The position numbers and the translations under genes were made by a program. A model generated the notes under the pieces. It saw only the letters and a list, made by a program, of their open reading frames with translations, was not told the origin of the DNA and searched no databases. Positions 48,642-57,626 of a DNA stretch of 60,694 bases are shown here, piece after piece (the stretch's first letter is position 1; each line of letters opens with the position of its first letter). The stretch spans positions 1 through 60,694 of the forward strand of contig CADBEB010000022.1 in assembly GCA_902793605.1 (NCBI GenBank), in the 5' to 3' direction. The DNA comes from an uncultured Eubacteriales bacterium (lineage in GTDB: Bacteria > Bacillota > Clostridia > Christensenellales > Aristaeellaceae).

Positions 48642-50942
48642 ATGGCACAAATGCCCTTATACAATACGCTCGCTCTTCCGGGAGGACGAATCTGGCTGCG
48701 CTCGCAGGATTACCGGGAACTGACAGGAAAGACTCCCGCTTCCGGGGAAAAAGTAACCCTGCTGATGCAGAAAGAGGACCAGGCGAGGGATGAACTGACC
48801 GCAGAAAGCTTTTACCCGCTTGCTGTTGCCGGGACTGTGACCGAGGCGGACGAGAACGCCTTCGTGACCATTGCCCTGCAGAACCGGGTACATATTGATG
48901 AAATCGTTCAATTGCCAAACCAGGCTTTCAGTATGAGTGTTTCCCGCAGTCCGGAAACGGACGATCTGGATCCGGCGGAGGCCCGGCGCCGGACGGAAGC
49001 GGTGAAGGAACGGATTCTTTCCTTTGCTTCGGGCCAGCGGTGGGAAGGTTTTCTCCGGAGTTTTGCCGAGCACTGGGACAGTATGTGGACGATCGCCGGC
49101 GCTATGTCTCCCTGGCTGCATAATTCTGTGGAGGAAAGGTATGCCCTGCTGGCCGAAGACAGCGTGAAGGCCCGGTTCGACGCATTGGAGCAAATGCTTC
49201 TGGAAGGCCTGGAGATGGTGGATGTCCAGAGCGCGGCCCAGTCCGCACAGCGGGAGGATTACGAGAAGCTTTACCGCGAATCCGCCATCAAAAAGCAGAT
49301 CGAGTACCTGCAGAAGGAACTCGATGCGATGCATCCGGAAAATGTATCGGAAATCCGGCGGCTGGAGCTGAAGCTGGAAGAAGCCGGCATGAATGAAACT
49401 GCCCTGAAGGAAGGCCGAAAGGTGCTGAACCGGCTGAAAGGAGAGGGGAGCAACAGTCCGGAAGCCGGAATGCTGACGGACTGGCTGGATCTGCTGACTG
49501 CACTGCCCTGGAAGAAGGCCGAGGCGCGGGAAATCTCAATGGAAGAAGCCCGCAAGGCGCTGAACGCGGAGCATTCCGGCCTGGACAAGGTCAAGCGGCG
49601 GATCCTTCAGCAGATCGCGGTGCTTCGTCTGAAAGGCCGGCAGTCCGGTTCCATTCTCTGCTTTGTCGGGGCTCCGGGAACAGGAAAAACCAGCATCGGG
49701 GAAAGCATCGCCAAAGCCCTGGGACGTGAATATGTACGGGTCTCCCTGGGCGGCGTCCGGGACGAGGCGGATATCCGGGGCCACCGCAGAACCTACATCG
49801 GCTCCATGCCGGGACGGATCATCGACGGAATTCATAAGTGCGGAACATCCAATCCTGTGATGGTGCTGGATGAAGTTGACAAGCTCTCCGCTTCATACAA
49901 CGGCGATCCGGCGAGCGCGCTGCTGGAGGTGCTGGATCCGGAGCAAAACTTCTCCTTCACCGACCATTATCTGAATGTGCCCTTTGACCTGAGCGATGTG
50001 CTGTTTATCTGCACGGCCAATACGCTGGATACGATTCCCGAACCGCTGCTGAACCGGATGGAGGTCATTCAGTTCCAGGGTTATTCTCCGCTGGAGAAAC
50101 ATCAGATCGCCCGGGAACATCTGTTGCCCAAGGCCATGTCCGCTGTCGGAATTCCGGAGGGGAAACTGTCCGTCAGCGATGAAGCGATCGACCGGGTGAT
50201 CGAAGAATACACACGGGAAGCAGGCGTGCGCGGACTGAAAAAGCGCATGGATCAGCTGTGCAGGACTGCTGCGGTGACATTGGTGGACGACCCGGAAAAA
50301 GAACTGCAGGTTGGCGCGGAAGAGCTTCCGGATTATATGGATATGAATCCGGTACGGAGAAAGCAGGTCGGAGAAACCGCCAAACCGGGAATTGTGACAG
50401 GCCTGGCCTGGACGCCGGCCGGCGGGGACATCCTTTATATTCAGACCCTTTTGACCCGGGGAAGCGGAAAAATCACCGTTACCGGCCAGCTGGGAGATGT
50501 CATGAAGGAATCCGCGGAGATTGCTGTTTCTCTGGTCAAGGATATGCTTCCGAACAAGGCGGATCTCTTCAGGGATCATGATCTGCATATTCATGTTCCG
50601 GACGGCGCTACGCCCAAGGACGGACCTTCGGCCGGCATAACGCTGACCACCGCGCTGGCTTCTCTCGTTACCGGCTTCCCGGTGCCGCCCACAACGGCCA
50701 TGACCGGCGAGGTGTCTCTGAGAGGGGATGTAAACCCGATCGGAGGACTGCCGGAGAAGCTGATGGCTGCCCAGCGTTCCGGTGTGACCCAGATGCTCAT
50801 CCCCGCAGAAAACATACAGGATCTGAAAGAAATCCCTCCTGAAGTAAAGGATGCGCTGACGATCACTCCTGTAGAAACTGTCGAGGAAGTCCTGACTGCG
50901 CTGGATATTCCATTCAGGACGGCTGTTCCACAGGCGATCTGA
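48642..50942 (+). CDS. lon: Lon-family ATP-dependent protease
   Basis: The 766-residue protease degrades misfolded or regulatory proteins in the cytosol. A divergent LON substrate-binding region occupies ~1-200, a coiled helical linker ~205-270, then an AAA+ module with Walker A GAPGTGKTS (~343), Walker B VMVLDEVDKLS and sensor CTANTLDTIPEPLLNR. The Ser-Lys proteolytic domain shows DGPSAGITLT (~Ser660) and GGLPEKLMAAQ (~Lys704). The start is ATG 48642 behind GGAGG. Control by a divergent TetR repressor is unusual for lon and suggests a specialised, inducible copy. Confidence 0.93.
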   Translation: MAQMPLYNTLALPGGRIWLRSQDYRELTGKTPASGEKVTLLMQKEDQARDELTAESFYPLAVAGTVTEADENAFVTIALQNRVHIDEIVQLPNQAFSMSVSRSPETDDLDPAEARRRTEAVKERILSFASGQRWEGFLRSFAEHWDSMWTIAGAMSPWLHNSVEERYALLAEDSVKARFDALEQMLLEGLEMVDVQSAAQSAQREDYEKLYRESAIKKQIEYLQKELDAMHPENVSEIRRLELKLEEAGMNETALKEGRKVLNRLKGEGSNSPEAGMLTDWLDLLTALPWKKAEAREISMEEARKALNAEHSGLDKVKRRILQQIAVLRLKGRQSGSILCFVGAPGTGKTSIGESIAKALGREYVRVSLGGVRDEADIRGHRRTYIGSMPGRIIDGIHKCGTSNPVMVLDEVDKLSASYNGDPASALLEVLDPEQNFSFTDHYLNVPFDLSDVLFICTANTLDTIPEPLLNRMEVIQFQGYSPLEKHQIAREHLLPKAMSAVGIPEGKLSVSDEAIDRVIEEYTREAGVRGLKKRMDQLCRTAAVTLVDDPEKELQVGAEELPDYMDMNPVRRKQVGETAKPGIVTGLAWTPAGGDILYIQTLLTRGSGKITVTGQLGDVMKESAEIAVSLVKDMLPNKADLFRDHDLHIHVPDGATPKDGPSAGITLTTALASLVTGFPVPPTTAMTGEVSLRGDVNPIGGLPEKLMAAQRSGVTQMLIPAENIQDLKEIPPEVKDALTITPVETVEEVLTALDIPFRTAVPQAI

Positions 50943-50951
50943 CGATCTTTA

Positions 50952-50979
50952 CGGTGCCTTTATAAGGCACCGATTTTTT
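50952..50979 (+). terminator. Terminator of lon
   Basis: CGGTGCCTT (50952-50960) and AAGGCACCG (50964-50972) form a perfect stem with a TAT loop, followed by ATTTTTTT. Confidence 0.92.
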
Positions 50980-51047
50980 TGTTATTTTCTCCTGCTGCTT
51001 TTTCTGGTATAATCCCTATATTTCGTGGGAAGGAGCAGTTTGGAACG

Positions 51048-51770
51048 ATGTCGTTTACGCAGACTCTTATGCCCCAATACCGGGATGCGGATGCGGATGG
51101 CCTGATCGGCATCCGTGGATCAATGCGATACTTCCAGGACATCCACACCTGGTATTTCCACAGCATCAACAAGGGGAATGATGTGCTGCCGGAAGCTTAT
51201 GGCGCAGGCTGGATATATACCAGATTTCATGTGAAGCTGATGCAGAAGATGGATTACAGCGGACCGGTGAAACTCACATCCTGGATGGAACCGTACCGCC
51301 AGCCCGTGCTCGTCAATATGAACATGACGATTGAACAGGGCGGGAAAATGATGGCTTGCGGCAAGATTGAAAGCTGTGTGTTCAGCCTGACGAGACAGCG
51401 GCCGCTGAGGCTGAGCGCTATTGAGTTTCCTGAGGACTTCGCTGAGGATACAGACAATGATATCCCCGGTTTCATTGGCCTTGAAAAGAATGCCGAGGGA
51501 ATGGAAGAACGGTATCAGCGGACGGTACGTGTGTCTGATCTGGATAAAATGGGGCATATGACAAACCTGCGCTATATCGAAATGTTCCAGGATGCTCACG
51601 GTTCACAGTTCTGGAAGACGCTGAATCCTACAGAGATGGAGATTTCCTTTCTGTCCCAATGTCGGGAAGGGGAAACGCTGTCAGTAAGGAGTAAGGCGGA
51701 CGGAAACACAGTACACCTTGCCGCTGTACATGCTGATGGTACGCTGGCGTCGGTTGCGGCGTTTTATTGA
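51048..51770 (+). CDS. Acyl-ACP thioesterase (FatA/B-like)
   Basis: The 240-residue protein has two hot-dog domains. The first begins TLMPQYRDADADGLIGIRGS with DIHTWYFHS, and the second contains VRVSDLDKMGHMTNLRYIEMF, the catalytic N-x-H/D-type region of bacterial acyl-ACP thioesterases. It releases fatty acids from acyl carrier protein. ATG 51048 lies somewhat far (12 bases) from GGAAGG. A TATAAT at 51008-51013 may be its -10. It is followed after 41 bases by the split-barrel gene. Confidence 0.87.
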   Translation: MSFTQTLMPQYRDADADGLIGIRGSMRYFQDIHTWYFHSINKGNDVLPEAYGAGWIYTRFHVKLMQKMDYSGPVKLTSWMEPYRQPVLVNMNMTIEQGGKMMACGKIESCVFSLTRQRPLRLSAIEFPEDFAEDTDNDIPGFIGLEKNAEGMEERYQRTVRVSDLDKMGHMTNLRYIEMFQDAHGSQFWKTLNPTEMEISFLSQCREGETLSVRSKADGNTVHLAAVHADGTLASVAAFY

Positions 51771-51811
51771 TGATTATCCGGCTTCGGAACCTGGTGAAGG
51801 AGGGAAATGGC

Positions 51812-52294
51812 ATGTTCAGAGAAATGCGTCGCTTCAAACAGCAGATCAGCAACGAAGAATGTATTCAGATTCTGAAGGAGCAGCCCCGGGGTGTTCTCTC
51901 TGTGCTTGGGGATGACGATTATCCCTACGGCATTCCGATGGATCACTGGTACTGTGAGGAAAACGGGAAACTGTACTTTCACTGCGCGAAAACCGGACAC
52001 AAGCTGGATGCCGTCCGGAAACATGACAAGGTCAGCTACTGCGTATATGACCAGGGCTTCCGTAAAGAAGGGGACTGGGCGCTGAATATCCGCAGCGTGG
52101 TTGTCTTTTGCCGGGCGCGGATCGTGGATGATTCAGAGGATGAACTTAAGCGGAAGATCGCGGTTTGCCTGTGCAGAAAATTCACGAGCGACGAGGCGTA
52201 TTTACAAAAGGAGCTGACGAACGCCATGCCCCGCGCAGCGTTTTTGGAACTCACAATAGAACACATGACCGGGAAACTTGTCAATGAATCGTAA
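51812..52294 (+). CDS. Pyridoxamine-5'-phosphate-oxidase-like flavin split-barrel protein
   Basis: The 160-residue protein belongs to the NimA/PNPOx-like family: GVLSVLGDDDYPYGIPMDHWY, YFHCAKTGHKLDAVRKHDKVSY and a C-terminal helix. Members bind FMN or similar and reduce small molecules (nitroimidazoles in Nim proteins). ATG 51812 behind AGGAGGG is preferred over upstream starts. It is likely co-transcribed with the thioesterase. Confidence 0.87.
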   Translation: MFREMRRFKQQISNEECIQILKEQPRGVLSVLGDDDYPYGIPMDHWYCEENGKLYFHCAKTGHKLDAVRKHDKVSYCVYDQGFRKEGDWALNIRSVVVFCRARIVDDSEDELKRKIAVCLCRKFTSDEAYLQKELTNAMPRAAFLELTIEHMTGKLVNES

Positions 52295-52323
52295 AGGGTT
52301 GACTGGTGTTTGCGAGGTAAAGA

Positions 52324-53028
52324 ATGGATAACGGGAGACCGGCAGGCCACGGTGTCGTGGGGAAAGCATTCTATAAATCAATCCCTGTTATGGCAGGGTA
52401 TATAGTTCTTGGAATAGGATTCGGTATCCTTTTGCGTTCAGCGGGATATGGCGTCCTCTGGGCGCTTGCCATGAGCGTTTTTATCTATGCCGGATCCATG
52501 CAGTATGTAGGCGTTGGACTTCTCGCCGGAGGCGCATCTGTTATCACAACGATCCTGACCACCCTGATGGTCAATGCGCGGCATTTGTTTTACAGCATTT
52601 CCATGATTGACAGATACAGGGATTCCGGAAAGTATAAACCATATCTGATCTTTGCGCTGACAGATGAAACATACTCACTGCTTTGCGACGGTAAAACGCC
52701 GGAAGGCGAAGACCCAAACAAATACCGTTTCCTTGTTTCTGCCTTCAATCACAGCTACTGGGTTGCTGGAAGTGTTGCCGGAAGCCTGCTCGGTACAGTT
52801 CTTCCGTTTTCCGCCGAAGGGATCGAATTCGCCATGACTGCTCTTTTTCTGGCGTCATTTACGGAGCAGTGGATTGAGAACAAAGATCATACCCCGGCAA
52901 TCACGGGAGTGGTCAGCACATTGCTCTGCCTTTTGATATTCGGGGCTGAGAGATTCCTGATCCCTGCCATGCTGCTGATCACACTGGTGCTGACGCTGCT
53001 CCGGAAAAGGACGGTGAACGCGGCATGA
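52324..53028 (+). CDS. azlC: AzlC-family branched-chain amino acid exporter, large subunit
   Basis: The 234-residue membrane protein has about seven helices and the AzlC motifs SIPVMAGYIVLGIGFGILL, FIYAGSMQYV and LTTLMVNARHLFYSISM, plus FALTDETYSLL and FNHSYWVAGS. With AzlD it exports branched-chain amino acids or analogues. It overlaps azlD by four bases (ATGA), the usual arrangement of this two-subunit exporter. Confidence 0.93.
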   Translation: MDNGRPAGHGVVGKAFYKSIPVMAGYIVLGIGFGILLRSAGYGVLWALAMSVFIYAGSMQYVGVGLLAGGASVITTILTTLMVNARHLFYSISMIDRYRDSGKYKPYLIFALTDETYSLLCDGKTPEGEDPNKYRFLVSAFNHSYWVAGSVAGSLLGTVLPFSAEGIEFAMTALFLASFTEQWIENKDHTPAITGVVSTLLCLLIFGAERFLIPAMLLITLVLTLLRKRTVNAA

Positions 53029-53336
53029 AATCCGGCGTGCTTGTCGCGGTGATGGCTGCAGTGACCATCCTGCTGCGCTTTCTTCCGTTCTGGGTTTTTA
53101 AGGGAAAGACACCGGCCTATATTACTTATCTGGGCAAGGTTCTTCCTCCGGCAATCATTGGCATGCTGGTTATATACTGCCTGAGGAGTACGAGCATCCA
53201 GGCGGCGCCGCATGGCCTGCCGGAGCTCATCGCCGCGGCCGTCGTCATCGGTCTGCAAGCATGGAAACGAAATGCGTTGGCCAGCATTTTAACGGGAACG
53301 GCGGCATATATGATGATGGTACAGCTGGTTTTCTGA
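53025..53336 (+). CDS. azlD: AzlD-family exporter small subunit
   Basis: The 103-residue protein has three or four helices and the AzlD pattern VTILLRFLPFWVF, YITYLGKVLPPAIIGMLVIYC and IAAAVVIGLQAWKRNALASI. It is the partner of the AzlC protein encoded just upstream and is translationally coupled to it. A terminator follows at 53349. Confidence 0.92.
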   Translation: MKSGVLVAVMAAVTILLRFLPFWVFKGKTPAYITYLGKVLPPAIIGMLVIYCLRSTSIQAAPHGLPELIAAAVVIGLQAWKRNALASILTGTAAYMMMVQLVF

Positions 53337-53348
53337 AGACAGACCACA

Positions 53349-53382
53349 CCCCCGGCAGCATCAAGCTCACCGGGGGCTTTTT
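53349..53382 (+). terminator. Terminator of azlCD
   Basis: CCCCCGG (53349-53355) and CCGGGGG (53370-53376) form a stem with a 14-base loop, followed by CTTTTT. Confidence 0.85.
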
Positions 53383-53483
53383 CCCTGTGGCGAAATCCTC
53401 TCCGATATGGTACGAAGACTCACAGGACTTCGGGGTTCGCGTGATGCTCCCGGCTGGTCTATCAGGATCAGGCAGGATACTGC

Positions 53484-53885
53484 ATGGCTGAATTCCTGAC
53501 CATTCTCAGGGAAGCGGATCCATCCATGCTGGAATACCGGGTGCTGAAAACCGGAGATAAAGGCGAGGATGTCCTGGCCCTGAAAAAGCGTATGAAGGAA
53601 CTGGGATATTTGCGTAGCGCTGCTCAATTGACAGACACATATACAGATGTGACAGCGGAGCGGGTTGTCCTTTTTCAGCGTCAGACCGGTATGACAGAGA
53701 ACGGAATTGCTTCACAGGAGCTCCAGGCCTATCTGTTCTCTGACAAGGCACCTTCCTGTGCACAGACGCTTCCCCGGATAAGATCCCGTGTCTCTTCCGG
53801 GGACAACTCAAACCATGTGATATGCGGATGCTGCATGGGAGAAGGCTGCGAATGCTGTGGGTTCAAAGGCTGGATAGAATACTGA
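53484..53885 (+). CDS. Peptidoglycan-binding-domain protein with a Cys-rich tail
   Basis: The 133-residue protein contains one PG_binding_1 repeat (~residues 18-85): YRVLKTGDKGEDVLALKKRM, LGYL, then VVLFQRQTGMTENGIASQEL. Such modules bind cell-wall peptidoglycan. The last ~25 residues are cysteine-rich (CGCCMGEGCECCGF), with no recognised function. No signal peptide is visible from ATG 53484 (ATG 53526 is an alternative), so it may be a fragment of a longer wall hydrolase. Confidence 0.6.
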   Translation: MAEFLTILREADPSMLEYRVLKTGDKGEDVLALKKRMKELGYLRSAAQLTDTYTDVTAERVVLFQRQTGMTENGIASQELQAYLFSDKAPSCAQTLPRIRSRVSSGDNSNHVICGCCMGEGCECCGFKGWIEY

Positions 53886-53964
53886 GCATTACGGAATTAT
53901 ATCCTGATTTGTATTGGAATCAGCCAATTATAGTTTTCCTGACATGGAGATAACGAAGATAAGG

Positions 53965-53993
53965 TTTAAATGTTCCTATGGATCTGATATAAT
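53965..53993 (+). promoter_or_regulatory. Probable promoter of the exported metallo-hydrolase gene
   Basis: TTTAAA (53965-53970), 17 bases, perfect TATAAT (53988-53993). About 130 bases of leader separate it from the TTG start at 54124. Confidence 0.5.
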
Positions 53994-54123
53994 AACTCTG
54001 AGTATAGTGACCGGCATCAAACAGGGAACGACATTTCGCAGAGCGCTTCTTCTTTTTGATGACCTGTATGAAATTCAGGAAAAGCAAGGCGCTGAACCCA
54101 AGGATCGGTCAGAAGGGGGTTCT

Positions 54124-55536
54124 TTGAAATTGTCGGGGCATCAGATTAAACAATTCGTCTGTATGGTTTTCTGCTTCTTCATTGCGGCAGCTGCCGCCGC
54201 TGCTGCGGAAAGCATGCCGGCTTCCGCCGCCGACCTTCAACCGGAATCTGTTTCCGGAGCGGAAACACCTGCCATTGAGGATGATTTCTGGCTGAACGGG
54301 GATTATGTGCTTATGGCTTTGCCGGATGACAGCAGCGGAGAAATCTGGGTTAATATCTACCTGGATGACCCTCAGACAGGCGACCATGTGCAGTGGATTT
54401 TCTCGTGCGACGCCGGCTCAGAACCGGACAATCTGCTTTCCCGCACCTTCACAGAGACAGACAGTACCTATGACGAAGACAACCTCCTGGTGCAGAAAAT
54501 ATACCCGGATCAGGCCTGCGAAGCACGTTTTATCCTGAACGAGAAGGACCAGGTCACGGTTTCCGGCACATCGGACGCCCGGTTGGACGGCATGGTTTTC
54601 AGCAGGCTGGACGAGTCCAGGATCGAAAGCGGTGAGTTCTTCGCACTGGATGAGGGACAGGAATGGTGGCTGGAGGAATCGCCTTCTGTAAGCTGGGAAC
54701 AGTTCAGGCCTGTCCGGCTGGAGGGCAGGAACTGGTTCTGGGTTTACAGCATGCCCCGCAATGTGTACGCCATCTTCGAGCCCTATCAGGATCAGGGCGT
54801 TATCTCCTACCTGATTCTCGGGGAAGAAAGCGCGCTGCTGTGGGATACCGGCATGGGGATTTTCGATATCCGGAAGTGTGTTGAAAAGCTCACCGACCTT
54901 CCCGTTACGGTGCTGAATTCTCACGACCATTTTGATCACACCGGCGGAAACCATCTCTTTGAAAACGTGATGTGCTACAACATTCCTTCCGCGATCAGGA
55001 CCCTGACGGAGGGGCAGACACACCTTGACCTGCTGGAATATGTGGATCCGAAGCGCATCATCAATGTGCCGGAGGAGTTCGACAAGGATCACTTTTACCG
55101 GATCGGGAAAGCCCCGACAGCCACCGTGGAGGACGGCCAGGTGATCGACCTGGGCGGGAGAAAGCTGGAGGTGATGTACACTCCGGGACACTCTGCCTCC
55201 TCCATCATGCTGATCGATGAAGCGAACGGCCTCCTGTTTTCCGGAGATACCTGGTATCCCGGACCGCTTTATGCTTACATGGAGGATTCCTCCCTGCCGG
55301 ATTATGTGGCGAGCATGCGCCGGGCGGAGAAAGTGATCCGGGAAAGAAACATCAGTTGGATCTATCCGTCCCATAACGAAGTGCTCCCCGGAACGGATCT
55401 CTTCTTTGAAACAACCGATTTCCTGCAGGATGTGCTGGATGGAAAGATCGGTTATGAAATTGACGAAGGCATGAGATGCTATACTATGAACAACATTGTC
55501 TCCCTGTATATGAGCCTGGAGGAGACCGGGAACTGA
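54124..55536 (+). CDS. Exported metallo-beta-lactamase-fold hydrolase
   Basis: The ~470-residue protein starts at TTG 54124 behind GAAGGGGG, and its signal peptide is alanine-rich (FCFFIAAAAAAAAESMPA). Residues ~40-190 form a beta-rich region of unknown fold; residues ~215-470 are a glyoxalase-II-like metallo-hydrolase with NSHDHFDHTGG (H-x-H-x-D-H, ~residue 266), TPGHSASSIML, FSGDTWY and YPSHNEV. All metal ligands are present. The substrate is unknown. This gene is a stand-alone unit between the PG-binding protein and a minus-strand remnant. Confidence 0.87.
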   Translation: MKLSGHQIKQFVCMVFCFFIAAAAAAAAESMPASAADLQPESVSGAETPAIEDDFWLNGDYVLMALPDDSSGEIWVNIYLDDPQTGDHVQWIFSCDAGSEPDNLLSRTFTETDSTYDEDNLLVQKIYPDQACEARFILNEKDQVTVSGTSDARLDGMVFSRLDESRIESGEFFALDEGQEWWLEESPSVSWEQFRPVRLEGRNWFWVYSMPRNVYAIFEPYQDQGVISYLILGEESALLWDTGMGIFDIRKCVEKLTDLPVTVLNSHDHFDHTGGNHLFENVMCYNIPSAIRTLTEGQTHLDLLEYVDPKRIINVPEEFDKDHFYRIGKAPTATVEDGQVIDLGGRKLEVMYTPGHSASSIMLIDEANGLLFSGDTWYPGPLYAYMEDSSLPDYVASMRRAEKVIRERNISWIYPSHNEVLPGTDLFFETTDFLQDVLDGKIGYEIDEGMRCYTMNNIVSLYMSLEETGN

Positions 55537-55665
55537 TCCCGCCACCTCCTGCTGTAATCGTAAAACCAACCGCGCAGATGACCAGAAGCACAGCGCTGCA
55601 GAAGGCCTGAAGCGCAGCGCCAGCCATTACGGATGCGACCGGCAGCATTCCCTGGGAGCCGATGA
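55537..55665 (-). pseudogene. Fragment of a membrane transporter
   Basis: On the minus strand between the two flanking genes a ~40-codon stretch reads GSQGMLPVASVMAGAALQAF and VLLVICAVGFTIT, which looks like the last membrane helices of an MFS-type permease. There is no start codon or upstream coding sequence, so if real it is a truncated relic. It may be a chance hydrophobic frame. Confidence 0.35.
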
Positions 55666-55694
55666 CTTATCCACGACCGTACAATAGTAACCGA

Positions 55695-56798
55695 TCAGTG
55701 AATTTGTTTTCCTGTCACATCGAATTGATACTCAGTTTCATAATTCTGAAATGGCCAAATACTGACAGTTTTTTCAGCATTGTTGTAGATGGCGCTGTAT
55801 TGGGTCATTGAAGTACCTGTTACCTCGGTATAGGGGCTTTGGACGGCACTTCGCAGGATCACCAGAGCAGAGGACTCAGGCATTCTTGTCCGGCCATCTT
55901 TTCGGAATCTTGCAAGCTGGCTGGCGATGGTCACAAAGCGATGATAACCATGACCATAGCCGAAATGATAGAGCGGCTCGCCGTTTTTATCTACCAGCGC
56001 AACGGGCTCCTCGCGGAGCGTCCCCCCTTTGTAGTAATCTTCCATATCGTCGTAACCAAGGTAGAAGTTTGTAACAACATCGGTGTCAATCACTGAAACG
56101 ACGCTGTTCCGGCTTTCAATCAAGGCATAGTGATCCTGAGCATCTGACACGAATACATGACACTCCTGCCAGTCCTCCGGTGTGACGATCGCACTGTCGA
56201 CCTTAGCAATGGCTTCTTTTACATTGGCGCAGTCATCCAGCATAAGACGCACCAGCATGCTTGCGGCAACGCCAAACCGACCCGGCTGGTCGCCTTCCTT
56301 GATGTTCACACGCATAATGGAGACAAACAGTCCCTTTTCATTGATCCCGTCCATGCACTGATAAGGCAAAATGTCCAGTAAAGTACTGTCAAAGCCCTCT
56401 AATTCCGGTCCGCCCGCCCGATAAAGAGGATCCTTTGGAGAACACCATATGGCATCCGCCAGGGCAATCGATTCATATTTTCCCTCGGGCTTGCAGTGCA
56501 GCACGACGTTCAATCCCGTCAGTGTCGGATCTTCCCTGGATACCGGATGCTGGATATCGTAATTCCTGCAAGTGATCGGCTCGCCGTCCAGATTATGGGT
56601 AAAGAAAGTTGAGCAGCCAGGTTCGTTATATCCTGCCCTTCTGAGGGAATCCATCACTGTCGTACTGTAATAATCACCTGTGTAATCCATGAAGTAGAGA
56701 TAGCCGTCGCTGTCAATACGCCTCATTTCCTCGGCTGTTGCTGAAACCGAAAAGATGGACAGCACCAGAACCAGAATCATTGAAATATGCTTCTTCAC
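55695..56798 (-). CDS. Exported Ntn-hydrolase (choloylglycine/linear amide hydrolase family)
   Basis: The 367-residue protein has a signal peptide (residues 1-22) and the Ntn fold of choloylglycine-hydrolase/acyl-CoA:6-APA acyltransferase relatives: GYNEPGCSTFFTHNLDGEP with the likely nucleophilic cysteine (~residue 62), then TCRNYDIQHP, MDGINEKGLFVS and HVFVSDAQDHYALIE. These cleave linear amide bonds (bile-salt conjugates, penicillin, acyl-homoserine lactones). The Cys must be freed by processing because it is internal. Start: ATG 56798. Its leader carries a possible pseudoknot. Confidence 0.85.
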   Translation of the reverse strand: MKKHISMILVLVLSIFSVSATAEEMRRIDSDGYLYFMDYTGDYYSTTVMDSLRRAGYNEPGCSTFFTHNLDGEPITCRNYDIQHPVSREDPTLTGLNVVLHCKPEGKYESIALADAIWCSPKDPLYRAGGPELEGFDSTLLDILPYQCMDGINEKGLFVSIMRVNIKEGDQPGRFGVAASMLVRLMLDDCANVKEAIAKVDSAIVTPEDWQECHVFVSDAQDHYALIESRNSVVSVIDTDVVTNFYLGYDDMEDYYKGGTLREEPVALVDKNGEPLYHFGYGHGYHRFVTIASQLARFRKDGRTRMPESSALVILRSAVQSPYTEVTGTSMTQYSAIYNNAEKTVSIWPFQNYETEYQFDVTGKQIH

Positions 56799-56859
56799 GA
56801 ATCTTTTCTCCCGATTGTTTATTGACTCCTCCCATTTCGGGCTTCCGTTACCGGGTTGG

Positions 56860-56897
56860 AAGAGGATTTTTAAGCAGATGGGTTCCTCTTACCCATC
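56860..56897 (-). promoter_or_regulatory. Possible pseudoknot or switch in the Ntn-hydrolase leader
   Basis: In the minus-strand mRNA GATGGGT (56897-56891) and ACCCATC (56883-56877) form a perfect 7-bp hairpin whose 7-base loop AAGAGGA is perfectly complementary to TCCTCTT (56866-56860) ten bases downstream. The pairs could form a pseudoknot or two mutually exclusive helices. It lies between promoter and gene, where riboswitches are found. Confidence 0.55.
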
Positions 56898-56950
56898 ATG
56901 TGCGCCGGCTTTGAATATGATTCCCTTCACTATAATGTTTGCCTGTCTGT

Positions 56951-56979
56951 ATTATACGCTTTCCTGTCTTATTATTCAA
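56951..56979 (-). promoter_or_regulatory. Promoter of the Ntn-hydrolase gene
   Basis: On the minus strand TTGAAT (56979-56974), 17 bases, perfect TATAAT (56956-56951). It implies a ~145-base untranslated leader that includes the pseudoknot. The rest of the 403-base gap (56799-57201) holds no credible gene; a small GCAAT/ATTGC hairpin lies at ~57103-57116. Confidence 0.75.
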
Positions 56980-57201
56980 CGGATTATCCTGTTTCAGAGT
57001 TTTGTATCTGACGTCCCGGGCACAGTATGACAAGTTTCCCGGAGTCCTTCCGGTTCTTAATCATTTACAGCTCTGCAATAAACATGCGATACGTTTTGCG
57101 CTGCAATTTGTATTGCAGGCTTGTAATATGCGGATGTGGATGAGTTTGTCCCGGCATATCTGAAATCAGACGGGCAGAAGAAATAAAGAGCTTGATGATC
57201 T

Positions 57202-57400
57202 ATGGAGCATGAAAAACACATGAAGCGCTGCTATGAACTGGCAGTCCGGGCTGGAAAGAAAGGTTTCGATACCTTCGGCGCTGTGCTTGTTCACAACGGA
57301 CAGGTCCTTGAAGAAGCTGAAAACACGGCGGACTGGGACAAAGGAATCTTCGGCCATGCGGAATTCAACCTGGTGCATCAATGTGCAAACCGGTATTCCG
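57202..57400 (+). pseudogene. Truncated nucleoside/CMP-deaminase-like gene
   Basis: ATG 57202 begins KHMKRCYELAVRAGKKGFDT, FGAVLVHNGQVLEEAEN and GHAEFNLVHQ, the start of a zinc-dependent cytidine/tRNA-adenosine-type deaminase with the HAE active-site motif. The second zinc motif P-C-x-x-C is missing: after ~65 residues the sequence diverges. It should not be active. The frame runs on to 57468 over unrelated sequence. Confidence 0.7.
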
Positions 57401-57626
57401 CTCTCTTCTTCAATCGAATTCAGATGACGATCAATTCACCTCAGCAGTGCCGGCTTGTTTTTCATTGAGCAATCATGAAACATGCTCAAATGGTCGTACT
57501 CGTCGATCATGCGAATGATCATTCTCCATCTTCTCCCTAAATCCCGATTGCCGATGGTCACATAACTCTGAAGATGATTTGACAAGTCCCTGCCGGCTAC
57601 CGATACTCTTTTGTATCCGGCGGCGT
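57401..57626 (-). other. Gap with a possible minus-strand gene relic
   Basis: Between the deaminase fragment and the histidine kinase, a minus-strand frame reads ...VTIGNRDLGRRWRMIIRMID and then EYDHLSMFHD...ALLR to a TGA near 57433. It has gene-like composition but no start or ribosome site, and I recognise no family. It could be the 3' end of a gene removed with the deaminase C-terminus. No promoter or terminator is clear. Confidence 0.25.
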
